A stretch of 29,279 nt of DNA, taken from positions 1 to 29,279 of the forward strand of contig CAZNQG010000037.1 of assembly GCA_964575235.1 (NCBI GenBank). Direction: 5' to 3'. A model generated the notes under the pieces. The model did no database searches, was not told where the DNA came from, and was given only the letters and a program-made list of their open reading frames with translations. Of the stretch, positions 22,384 to 29,279 are shown piece after piece. This DNA comes from SM23-62 sp964575235. GTDB taxonomy: Bacteria > Bacteroidota > Bacteroidia > Bacteroidales > SM23-62. Made by a program: the position numbers and the translations under genes. Within the stretch, counting starts at the first letter, position 1. Each line of letters starts with the position of its first letter.

Positions 22384-24744
22384 ATGAGAATAAAAGAAAC
22401 CATCCTGCTCATATCCCTTCTGAATGCAGTATTTCTAACTGCAGCGGCGCAGGAGCTGACACAGGTGATCCGCGGACGGGTTATCGACAATGAATCTTTG
22501 CTCCCCCTTTCGTTTGCCACCGTCGCTGTAATAACATCGGATTCATTGCTGGGAACGATTACGGATAATAACGGTAATTTCCGTATGGAAAAAGTACCCA
22601 TCGGACGGTTCAACGTCCGTGTATCATACGTTGGTTACGAGACCTGTGTGGTGCCTGAACTGATGGTTTCGACGGGAAAGGAAACCGTGCTGACCATTAA
22701 AATGAAGGAACAGATCTCCATGCTGGATGAAGTGGTCATCAAGGCCTACACAAAAAAAGACAAGCCGTTGAACAGCATGGCTACTGCCAGCGCCCGAACG
22801 TTTTCCGTTGAAGAGGCAAGGCGATTTGCAGGAGGCTATGACGATCCTGCAAGGCTGGCCTCATCTTTTGCCGGGATCACGACGGAAAGCACCCGGGATA
22901 ATACCATCATCATACGCGGCAATTCGCCAAAAGGCCTGCTCTGGAGACTGGAAGGGGTTGAAATCCCGAATCCCAACCATTTTGCCAACCTGGCAACCTT
23001 CGGAGGCGGCGGGGTATCCGCGCTGAGTGCACTGGTGATGGATAATTCCGATTTTTTCACAGGGGCTTTTCCAGCGGAATACGGGAATGCCATATCGGGC
23101 GTATTCGATCTGAAAATGCGCTCCGGCAACAACGAAAACCATGAGCATGCAGTCCAGCTGGGCACCCTGGGACTCGATGTTTCTTCTGAAGGCCCGCTGG
23201 GAAAAGGCTCCAGGGCTTCTTATTTGTTCAATTACCGGTATTCCACATTCGGTCTTATTAAATTTATACTGCCGCAGGAAATAAAATCATTCGTTCCGGT
23301 ATACCAGGATCTGAGTTTCAAAATCAATATGCCGGCGGCAAAATACGGCACATTTTCCATCTGGGGACTGGCGGCTCAGAACGGGCAGGATTTCGAAGCA
23401 GAGAAAGATACCTCCCTGTGGGAAAGCATTGACGACAGGCTGGATGGAACCATCACGCAGGGAATGGGGGCAGTTGGCCTGAACCACCGGCTTATCCTGC
23501 CAAAGAAGGCCTACCTGAACACCTCTCTTGCATGGACCGGCCATTTCACAAAATACAAGGCAGACATACTCGGGTACGACCTGCGGCAGTATGAGTACGA
23601 GTCTATGGATCTGAGGAATTGCAAGTATACGTTTACCAGTGTCCTGAACCGGAAGTTCAGTTCCAAACATACCAACCGGTCCGGGTTCATTGTTGATAAC
23701 ATCCATTATAATACCCTCTCCAGATTTGCTCCCGTTTATGACCAGGGGCTGGTCACCGTGGTCGATGAAAAGGGTGCTTCGAACCTGGTGCAGGTTTTCT
23801 CCCAATCCAAATTCAATGTGTCAAAGCGGTTTTTTATTAATGCCGGCCTGCATGCCCAGTACTTTGATCTTAATAGGGAGCTGGTGATCGAGCCAAGACT
23901 TGGGATGACCTATAACCTGGGCAGGGCCCAGTCCATCAGCATGGCATACGGGAAACATTCAAGACCGGAACCGCTGATCCTGTTTTTTGCCGGGGTCGAT
24001 GACGGCAGCGGCATCACCCAGCCGAATAAATCCATGAAGCTTACCAAATCTCATCACCTGGTTTTTTCATACGACATCAGCCTGAATCCCGACTTAAGAT
24101 TGAAAATAGAACCGTACACCCAGTTTTTATATGATGTCCCGGTAATCCCCGACAGTAACTATTCCGTGCTGAACATGGAGACGGACTGGTATATCAACCA
24201 GAAACTTATCAATACCGGCACGGGTAACAACACCGGAATCGATTTTACCCTGGAGCGCTTCCTCAAGGATGGTTACTATTATTTATTCACAGCTTCCCTG
24301 TTTAACTCAAGATACAGGGGTGGAGACGGCATCGAACGCAACACGCGGTTTAATACGCATTATGTATTCAATTTACTGGGTGGAAAGGAATGGGCACTCG
24401 GTGCGCAGAAGAACAAGATACTGGGTGTGAACGCCAGGGTGAATTACCTGGGCGGAAAGCGTGCAACACCGGTAGACCATGATCAATCAGACCTGGAACA
24501 GAAGGTTGTGTACGACTATTCAAGATTGTTTGACGAAAAGGAATCCGATATATGTTTTGTAGGTGTCACGATCAATTACCGTGTGAACAAGACCAGGCAC
24601 TCCAGCATATGGTCGCTGCAAATTTCAAATCTCCTGGTCGCGAAGGAAAATTACGGATTGTACTACAACTACAAAACCAAACGGGTTGAACCCTTTGAAA
24701 TCGGGGTTCTGGTTCCCAACCTCAGCTATAAAATAGAGTTCTGA
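22384..24744 (+). CDS. TonB-dependent outer-membrane receptor with carboxypeptidase-like domain
   Basis: From the ATG at 22384, 786 residues. Signal peptide MRIKETILLISLLNAVFLTAAAQ; a CarboxypepD_reg-like domain (~25-110: VIRGRVIDNESLLPLSFATVAVI...GTITDNNGNFRMEKVPIGRFNVRVSYVGYE); a plug (~125-260) with TIIIRGNSPKGLLWRLEGVEIPNPNHFA and AFPAEYGNAISGVFDLKMRSG; then a beta-barrel ending NLSYKIEF with the terminal Phe typical for outer-membrane assembly. No SusD-like gene is adjacent, so this is an orphan receptor and not a classic SusC/D glycan pair. The substrate is unknown. The ORF extends upstream to 22306, but the earlier part has no signal peptide character. Confidence 0.92.
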   Translation: MRIKETILLISLLNAVFLTAAAQELTQVIRGRVIDNESLLPLSFATVAVITSDSLLGTITDNNGNFRMEKVPIGRFNVRVSYVGYETCVVPELMVSTGKETVLTIKMKEQISMLDEVVIKAYTKKDKPLNSMATASARTFSVEEARRFAGGYDDPARLASSFAGITTESTRDNTIIIRGNSPKGLLWRLEGVEIPNPNHFANLATFGGGGVSALSALVMDNSDFFTGAFPAEYGNAISGVFDLKMRSGNNENHEHAVQLGTLGLDVSSEGPLGKGSRASYLFNYRYSTFGLIKFILPQEIKSFVPVYQDLSFKINMPAAKYGTFSIWGLAAQNGQDFEAEKDTSLWESIDDRLDGTITQGMGAVGLNHRLILPKKAYLNTSLAWTGHFTKYKADILGYDLRQYEYESMDLRNCKYTFTSVLNRKFSSKHTNRSGFIVDNIHYNTLSRFAPVYDQGLVTVVDEKGASNLVQVFSQSKFNVSKRFFINAGLHAQYFDLNRELVIEPRLGMTYNLGRAQSISMAYGKHSRPEPLILFFAGVDDGSGITQPNKSMKLTKSHHLVFSYDISLNPDLRLKIEPYTQFLYDVPVIPDSNYSVLNMETDWYINQKLINTGTGNNTGIDFTLERFLKDGYYYLFTASLFNSRYRGGDGIERNTRFNTHYVFNLLGGKEWALGAQKNKILGVNARVNYLGGKRATPVDHDQSDLEQKVVYDYSRLFDEKESDICFVGVTINYRVNKTRHSSIWSLQISNLLVAKENYGLYYNYKTKRVEPFEIGVLVPNLSYKIEF

Positions 24745-24787
24745 ATATCCGAAGCCCGGGACAACCCAGGTCTCTGCCCCGGAACCC

Positions 24788-26116
24788 TTAATCCTCAATA
24801 CTCTTTTTCCGACTCATCCTTATCAGCAGGTCGGGCCTTGTCAGAATTAAAAGTACCAGAAAGATCATGATAAAAATGCTGGTGGTGTGATAGTAGTCCA
24901 GAACCCTAACAGCCATGTGCCCGATGATGTCCCTGCCATTCAATGCCATGATCAGCATGAGAATGGAAGACAGGATGGCAATGATCTTTGATCCGGGACC
25001 GACATCCCATTTTTGTTTGAAGACCATCAGTACAAATAAGATCATATATGAACCTGCCGGCACAAAATAAAGGAGGGTATATTTCTGCTGATGGGGAAAG
25101 ACCAGAACAGAAATCACTGCCAGGTAGGCAAACTCCCACAGCAGATAGATGGAACCTTTTTCTCTTCGCTTGTACCGGTAGAAAATCAGGTACAGTAAAG
25201 ACAGAAGGAGTAAAATCCTTATAGCATGCATGATGGTGACCAAAACATCATAGGGCACGGAAAGAAGTTGCCGTTTCAAATTTGCAGGTCCCACCTTGCC
25301 GTCGTTAAAATCATAAAAAAAGGCTGGAAGTACGGCATTCAGTGACTGTGTGCCATCGTTGTTCTCAAACACATACGAATCGCCAGTTGGATTGATCTTT
25401 TCAAACCAGTTCTGCAGCAATGTTGTGTTTTGATTAAATCCAACCACGATCGATGGTAAAAACAGGCCTATAATGACCATACCCGTGCAAATCGCCACGG
25501 CCTTGTACCTGGCTTTGAAAAACAAATAATAGAGTCCTGCCAGCGGAATGATCTTGATGTTTATCCCCAGGGCAAGCAGCACGGCACCCAGAACCGTTTT
25601 ATTGCGATGCAGGATCTGGTATATTCCCTCGAAAGTCAGCCAGAGAATAACCACGGTTATTTGCCCTAGAATAATATTATGATTCAGATAACCTATGGAA
25701 ATAACTGCAACTCCTATGGACCACCAGGTCTCGTATTTCCTTTCCATGTTTATGCTTTGGGTTATAAGGCTGCCGATGATCTTCCATAACCTGATCGCCA
25801 CCAGAAGGTTGAGCATGCCCCAGATCATGCGTGCCACGGGATATTTAAATATGGAGATCGGACCCAGAAGAAGGGCGAACAGTGGACTGTACAGATATTC
25901 ATTAAATGGGTTTTCAGCATATATGTTCTCCCCCCTGAAAAACTGTTTGGAGGCATACAAGTACACATTAATATCGTTGCCTCCCTGAAAGGCTTTCAGT
26001 ATTACATAGGCCGTAACCAGGATTAAAAGAACATGGGAAACCCTTAGCTTACCTCCTAACTTCCACCATCGTTTCCTTTCGGAATGCCTGCCAGCCTTTT
26101 CCCTTTCGGAGCTCAT
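24788..26116 (-). CDS. GT87/DUF2029-type membrane glycosyltransferase
   Basis: From the ATG at 26116, 442 residues with roughly ten TM helices. After a basic N-terminus (SEREKAGRHSERKRWWK) and TM1, the first extracytoplasmic loop reads GGNDINVYLYASKQFFRGENIYAENPFNEYLYSPLFALLLGPI. This Asp-containing loop, with its YSPLFALLL phrase, is typical of GT87 (DUF2029) polyprenyl-phosphate-mannose-dependent transferases and holds the presumed catalytic Asp. GINIKIIPLAGLYYLFFKARY is the conserved mid-helix motif. It probably adds a sugar to a lipid-linked glycan on the outer face of the inner membrane. The frame runs back to an ATG at 26218 (34 more residues with no structure). Confidence 0.82.
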   Translation of the reverse strand: MSSEREKAGRHSERKRWWKLGGKLRVSHVLLILVTAYVILKAFQGGNDINVYLYASKQFFRGENIYAENPFNEYLYSPLFALLLGPISIFKYPVARMIWGMLNLLVAIRLWKIIGSLITQSINMERKYETWWSIGVAVISIGYLNHNIILGQITVVILWLTFEGIYQILHRNKTVLGAVLLALGINIKIIPLAGLYYLFFKARYKAVAICTGMVIIGLFLPSIVVGFNQNTTLLQNWFEKINPTGDSYVFENNDGTQSLNAVLPAFFYDFNDGKVGPANLKRQLLSVPYDVLVTIMHAIRILLLLSLLYLIFYRYKRREKGSIYLLWEFAYLAVISVLVFPHQQKYTLLYFVPAGSYMILFVLMVFKQKWDVGPGSKIIAILSSILMLIMALNGRDIIGHMAVRVLDYYHTTSIFIMIFLVLLILTRPDLLIRMSRKKSIED

Positions 26117-26289
26117 ATCCAGATCCAGGTTTGAAAGATTAATTAAATGTACACATAACTTACCAGACCTTGTCCGTCCGTCGCCGGCATTCTTCTGTAA
26201 CCTGTACCCCCCGATCATTTGAGTCAAAGAGAGGACTCTTTTTCAATATCAATCATGAAAATACACGGTGCCGCCGGCACCAATTTTTT

Positions 26290-26371
26290 TCAGATATGAT
26301 TCCAACCGAAGTCTCCGGAACCGAATTGCCATCAGATATGATTCTAACCGAAGTCTCCGGAACCGAATTGC
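26290..26371. repeat. Two tandem copies of a 42-bp repeat
   Basis: Copies 26290-26329 and 26332-26371 (40 matching positions but one C/T difference, 2-nt linker, period 42) start TCAGATATGATT and end CCGGAACCGAATTGC. The period is a multiple of three, so frames read through as 14-residue repeats on both strands, but no convincing gene covers them. The whole gap 26117-26519 (403 bp) between the divergent GT87 and LolA-like genes holds only this repeat; no clear promoter was found. Confidence 0.8.
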
Positions 26372-26519
26372 AACTGAAATGATGGGTTGTATGGAAGAGC
26401 CATAAGGGTCCATTATCGGACACAATGGTGTCATAAAATGGACAAAACAGGTTGAAATAAAACTATTAAATAAATACAAGCTTCTAGTATTCTGCATATT
26501 ATGGGATGTTGCATGAAAA

Positions 26520-27578
26520 TTGATCGATAAATCGGAAAAACGATCCTTGAAAACATTTTATGCTTTCTTCATCTCTGCTTTTTTAACATCCGGCTTATCG
26601 GGTGAAACCATACATTCCGCCAGGGCCTTCGGGTATCGGGATGATTCGGTTTCGGTAACCCGAATAATTGATTCCTATATCCAGGCATGCGGAGGAGATG
26701 CCATTGCAGATATTAAATCAGAATCCATAACCGGTACACTGGTCCGCGGAATAACCGGAGGCGTTCCATTTGAAATCAAATCGGGAGCACCGGGTCAATG
26801 GTATTATGAACAGACATTTGCATGGGGTGACCAGGTAATTTATGGCTCCGATGGCGAAACCGCGTGGGTACAGGATACCAAAAGCATATCTGCTTTTTCT
26901 CCGGAAGAATTAATTTATTTTACCCTTCTGGATCCGCATGCTCCTGTAAGGATCCTGGAAATCTTCCCTGAAATGAAATTTCAGGGGTCAGAGAAGATTG
27001 GAAACAGCGAAGCATCTGTTATACTGGCAAAATCTCCTGAAGGAATGGATGTTGAACTTGCATTCGACAATGGAACCGGCTTGCTGCTGCGAGCCGGAGA
27101 CATCTATTTTGAAGATTACAGGAAGGCAGGCCAGGTAACCAGGCCGTTCAGGATCCTTCTTGGTAAAAAGCAGGCTGAGGATGATTCCGGGATGATTATG
27201 CGTTTTAATGAGATCCGTCATAATATCCCATTGGATGATTCCATATTTGAATTGCCCCGGTGTGTTTTGCCCGTCAAAGAATCGCCCATTTACAGAACCT
27301 GGGAGGAAGTGGAAGCCGATACCAATGCGATGGAAGCATGCGTTGGGTCCTATCGGGTATCTCCGGCTTTCACAATTACGTTTACCAGAGAAAAAGACCA
27401 CCTGTTTTTTTCCAGCCCTGGGGCCTTGATTAAGTATGAAATCAAACCGGCGTCACCGACAGAATATTTTCTAAGTTTCGGCAATATCTCGTTCCATTTT
27501 GTAAAAAACGAGTCGGGAGATGTTACGCATGTTGAATTCGGGAGAGATCGCTTAACCCAGGCTCAAAAAATTCATTAA
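26520..27578 (+). CDS. Exported LolA-like protein with C-terminal DUF3471-like domain
   Basis: A 352-residue (or 343 from 26547) exported protein. The N-terminal signal segment is LKTFYAFFISAFLTSGLSG. Residues ~45-260 resemble the LolA/MucB-like fold seen in Bacteroidota and Acidobacteria (IIDSYIQACGGDAIADIKSESITGTL...GQWYYEQTFAWGDQVIYGSDGETAWVQD). Residues ~270-350 look like DUF3471 (MEACVGSYRVSPAFTITFTREKDHLFFSSPG...YFLSFGNISFHFVKNESGDVTHV). No ATG lies near the start in this frame: initiation must be at TTG 26520 or TTG 26547 (the latter makes the cleaner signal peptide). An ATG at 26513 runs into a stop after five codons in another frame. Ligand unknown; lipid or peptide binding is inferred. 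Confidence 0.72.
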   Translation: MIDKSEKRSLKTFYAFFISAFLTSGLSGETIHSARAFGYRDDSVSVTRIIDSYIQACGGDAIADIKSESITGTLVRGITGGVPFEIKSGAPGQWYYEQTFAWGDQVIYGSDGETAWVQDTKSISAFSPEELIYFTLLDPHAPVRILEIFPEMKFQGSEKIGNSEASVILAKSPEGMDVELAFDNGTGLLLRAGDIYFEDYRKAGQVTRPFRILLGKKQAEDDSGMIMRFNEIRHNIPLDDSIFELPRCVLPVKESPIYRTWEEVEADTNAMEACVGSYRVSPAFTITFTREKDHLFFSSPGALIKYEIKPASPTEYFLSFGNISFHFVKNESGDVTHVEFGRDRLTQAQKIH

Positions 27579-27581
27579 ACC

Positions 27582-28250
27582 ATGTACAGAAAGGATTTTC
27601 TTAAAAGAATAACACAGGCAGGTGTGGGTTTATGCTGGTGCAGCGCCGTTGCTGTAAAAGCTATGGATAGGAACAACGGATTTTCACCCCCTGACGAATC
27701 AAACCCCGGCGAACCCGATTGGATAAGGGGCTTGGAAGAACGGATGAAAGACGGATCCTTAACTCCGGACTGGAGGAGAATGGAATTTGCCGAATCATGG
27801 GTGAAGAAGTTAATGGAAAACATGGATCAGATATTGACCGAAAAAGAAAAGAAAGCCCTCATGCAGGCTTGCGGCCGATCCTGTTTTCTGGATGCTTTTG
27901 GAATCGCAAGTGAAAGTCCCCCCCCTCCCGATACCCTGGACAGCTTTATTCAATCCTGTCAGCAACGCGGAGAAACTGAAATCAGGAGAGAGGGTAACAC
28001 GGTCTTTTTTCAATACGGGAAGGCGGAACAAAACCCTTACGGACTAAGGATCATGGATGGATATTGCATGTGCCCCCTTGTCGAATCCGGACCGGAAGAA
28101 CTTTCGCCGACCTACTGCCAGTGCTCCGCAGGATATTTGAAGGAACTTTTCGGCCGTTTAACGGGCAAATCCGTATCAGTGGAAGTCCTTGAAACGCTTC
28201 GAACGGGAGGAAGCATGTGCAGGTTTACGATTACGTTACCTGAGAGCTGA
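27582..28250 (+). CDS. Cysteine-rich protein with V4R-like C-terminus, unknown
   Basis: A 222-residue protein starting 3 nt after the preceding stop, so surely co-transcribed. The N-terminus MYRKDFLKRITQAGVGLCWCSAVAV resembles a Tat signal (RK instead of RR, then FLK and a hydrophobic run). The body has clustered cysteines: QACGRSCF (~90), FIQSCQQ, GYCMCPLVES, TYCQCSAGYLKELFGRLTGKSVSVEVLETLRTGGSMCRFTI. The final stretch, ending GG-x-MCRF-x-I, resembles the end of V4R or related small-molecule domains; a metal or cofactor site built from Cys is plausible. I recall related proteins named only as domains of unknown function. Exact role unknown. Confidence 0.65.
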   Translation: MYRKDFLKRITQAGVGLCWCSAVAVKAMDRNNGFSPPDESNPGEPDWIRGLEERMKDGSLTPDWRRMEFAESWVKKLMENMDQILTEKEKKALMQACGRSCFLDAFGIASESPPPPDTLDSFIQSCQQRGETEIRREGNTVFFQYGKAEQNPYGLRIMDGYCMCPLVESGPEELSPTYCQCSAGYLKELFGRLTGKSVSVEVLETLRTGGSMCRFTITLPES

Positions 28251-28396
28251 GGTCAGACTCCGTTCTATCGTCAAACTCAAAATATCCTTTCAGCTTCCCT
28301 TTTCATTGGACCATTTAAAACAGAGTATCCGTAGCCGGCACATTCCCCAACCCATATAACTTTGTTCACTTCCAGCAGGAAGCCTGTAATACCGGG

Positions 28397-29279
28397 TCAA
28401 TCGGAGAGCATATCGATAGCAAATTCCAATTGTGTATCTCTTCCATGTTCAAGATCTTCTTTTTTTTGTTCGACCAGAATATCCGGTTCTATGCCGATCC
28501 ATTCCCAGGGGAGCCCGTCATAACGGCGAAGATCTGATGTGCCTACAATGATCTTTTTCCCGCTTGGAAGTTCATATTGTGCAGGGAATTGGATCGAAGA
28601 AGCTGCGGATGCACCTGCTGTCGTGTCTCCAACTACCGTCACCGTCGATACCTGTTTCATCAATTCAGGGAAGTAATCACCCGCACTGATACATACACCA
28701 TTGATCAGAACTAGGGTTGGTTTTAAGTATTGAAAAAATCCTGCTGGATCCAGAGGTGTTGGTTGGATTAGCTCGCCGCCTTGGTAATACAGAGGTCGTT
28801 CAAGTTGGGTTTTTATGAATCTGCTGACAACCGATTCCGCATGCTGAGTTAATCCCCCGTTATTATGACGAACATCCAGAATCAGTGCATTTGTATTTTT
28901 GACAAAATCAAGAGCTTCGTTGAATGGGTTTTGCATATGTTCAACATTGAAACTTCCAATGTATATATACCCGATATCGCCGGGAAGTATCCCATACTCG
29001 ATATTACCTTCCCCTGTGATTCTTAAGTCCTTATCAAAATAATTCCTTACAACGACAGGATCGTAGGCATCTTTATCCTTCAGCCATCTGGGTGATTGAT
29101 ACGTCTGGATCAATTCGCCTCCTTCCGTTTTTACATGTATATGCATGTCCTTTAATTCACCCAGCATATCAATCAGTACCGTATAAATCTCATCTCCTCT
29201 GGATTGCTCTGCCCTGGGTCTATAAACGTTGTATATACTATCCCAGTTGATTTTTTTAAGCTCAAGATATGGATAGATG
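28397..29279 (-). CDS. S41-family peptidase (C-terminal processing protease type), partial at right edge
   Basis: Open to the window edge; 293 C-terminal codons are visible. The visible N-side reads YPYLELKKINWDSIYNVYRPRAEQSRGDEIYTVLIDMLGELKDMH, the N-terminal helical segment of Bacteroidota S41 proteins. The TSP-type protease core follows: GDIGYIYIGSF, ALILDVRHNNGGLTQHAESVVSRFI (DxRxNxGG), LVLINGVCISAGDYFPELMKQV with the nucleophile Ser in VCISAGDYF, TTAGASAASSIQFPAQYELPSGKKIIVGTSDLRRYDG and GIEPDILVEQKKED. No PDZ is seen in the visible part. It would cleave C-terminal tails of envelope proteins; the specific target is unknown. The gap to the previous convergent gene (28251-28396) holds nothing. 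Confidence 0.85.
   Translation of the reverse strand, partial: IYPYLELKKINWDSIYNVYRPRAEQSRGDEIYTVLIDMLGELKDMHIHVKTEGGELIQTYQSPRWLKDKDAYDPVVVRNYFDKDLRITGEGNIEYGILPGDIGYIYIGSFNVEHMQNPFNEALDFVKNTNALILDVRHNNGGLTQHAESVVSRFIKTQLERPLYYQGGELIQPTPLDPAGFFQYLKPTLVLINGVCISAGDYFPELMKQVSTVTVVGDTTAGASAASSIQFPAQYELPSGKKIIVGTSDLRRYDGLPWEWIGIEPDILVEQKKEDLEHGRDTQLEFAIDMLSD

Noticed and set aside
26290..26371. CRISPR array
   Set aside because: Only two copies with a 2-nt linker and no variable spacers, and no cas gene nearby; it is a tandem repeat.
26170..26382. Plus-strand 70-codon frame spanning the 42-bp repeats
   Set aside because: The repeat makes a regular peptide in several frames on both strands, so openness is an artefact of period 42; no signal, domain or start context supports it.

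Overview
The window looks like chromosomal DNA from a member of the Bacteroidota, probably an environmental Bacteroidales/Marinilabiliales-type relative. The signs are a TonB-dependent receptor with an N-terminal carboxypeptidase-regulatory-like domain, a C-terminal type IX secretion sorting domain on a large secreted enzyme, Bacteroidota-style promoters (TTTG, about 19 nt, TAnnTTTG), weak Shine-Dalgarno sequences, an RRM RNA-binding protein, and a sigma factor opening like the Bacteroidota primary sigma factor. The species cannot be named from sequence alone. No rRNA, tRNA, CRISPR array, transposase or phage gene was seen.

Layout. 1-1430: a GH105-type unsaturated glycuronyl hydrolase running off the left edge, and a decayed NAD-dependent epimerase. 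1517-4039: a cold-response-like cluster comprising a promoter, a long foldable 5' leader, an RRM protein, a cold-shock protein, a group-2 RpoD-like sigma factor, a second cold-shock-domain protein with a lysine-rich N-terminus, and a small helical protein. 4034-5667 (minus): a membrane protein, a small HTH regulator and a TraB/GumN protein. 5898-9335: an exported PPC/DUF296 protein, a broken beta-propeller gene, a DedA protein, a CDF metal-efflux protein and a doubtful small secreted protein. 9423-14672 (plus): an unknown 141-aa protein with an HtrA/Do protease, a MORN-repeat lipoprotein, and a TrkH/TrkA potassium uptake pair. 14678-20227 (minus): a GMP-synthase-like protein lacking its glutaminase domain, a YtfJ/DUF2953 pair, a large T9SS-sorted alpha/alpha-toroid enzyme and a lipoprotein. 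20391-24744 (plus): a ClC chloride transporter with CBS domains and a TonB-dependent receptor. 24788-26116 (minus): a GT87-type membrane mannosyltransferase-like protein. 26520-28250 (plus): a LolA-like/DUF3471 exported protein followed by a cysteine-rich protein. 28397-29279 (minus): an S41 peptidase running off the right edge.

How the genes fit together. Much of the window concerns stress and envelope homeostasis: RNA chaperones with their own sigma factor, periplasmic protein quality control, and ion transport (K+, Cl-, divalent metals). The carbohydrate genes (GH105, the T9SS enzyme, the broken propeller resembling oligogalacturonide-lyase-like proteins) are scattered and partly decaying, not gathered in one locus. 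The part most worth following up is the cold-response-like cluster. Its leader can form a 13-bp long-range helix that is mutually exclusive with two local hairpins, and it encodes RNA chaperones together with a sigma factor divergent in its -35 recognition region.
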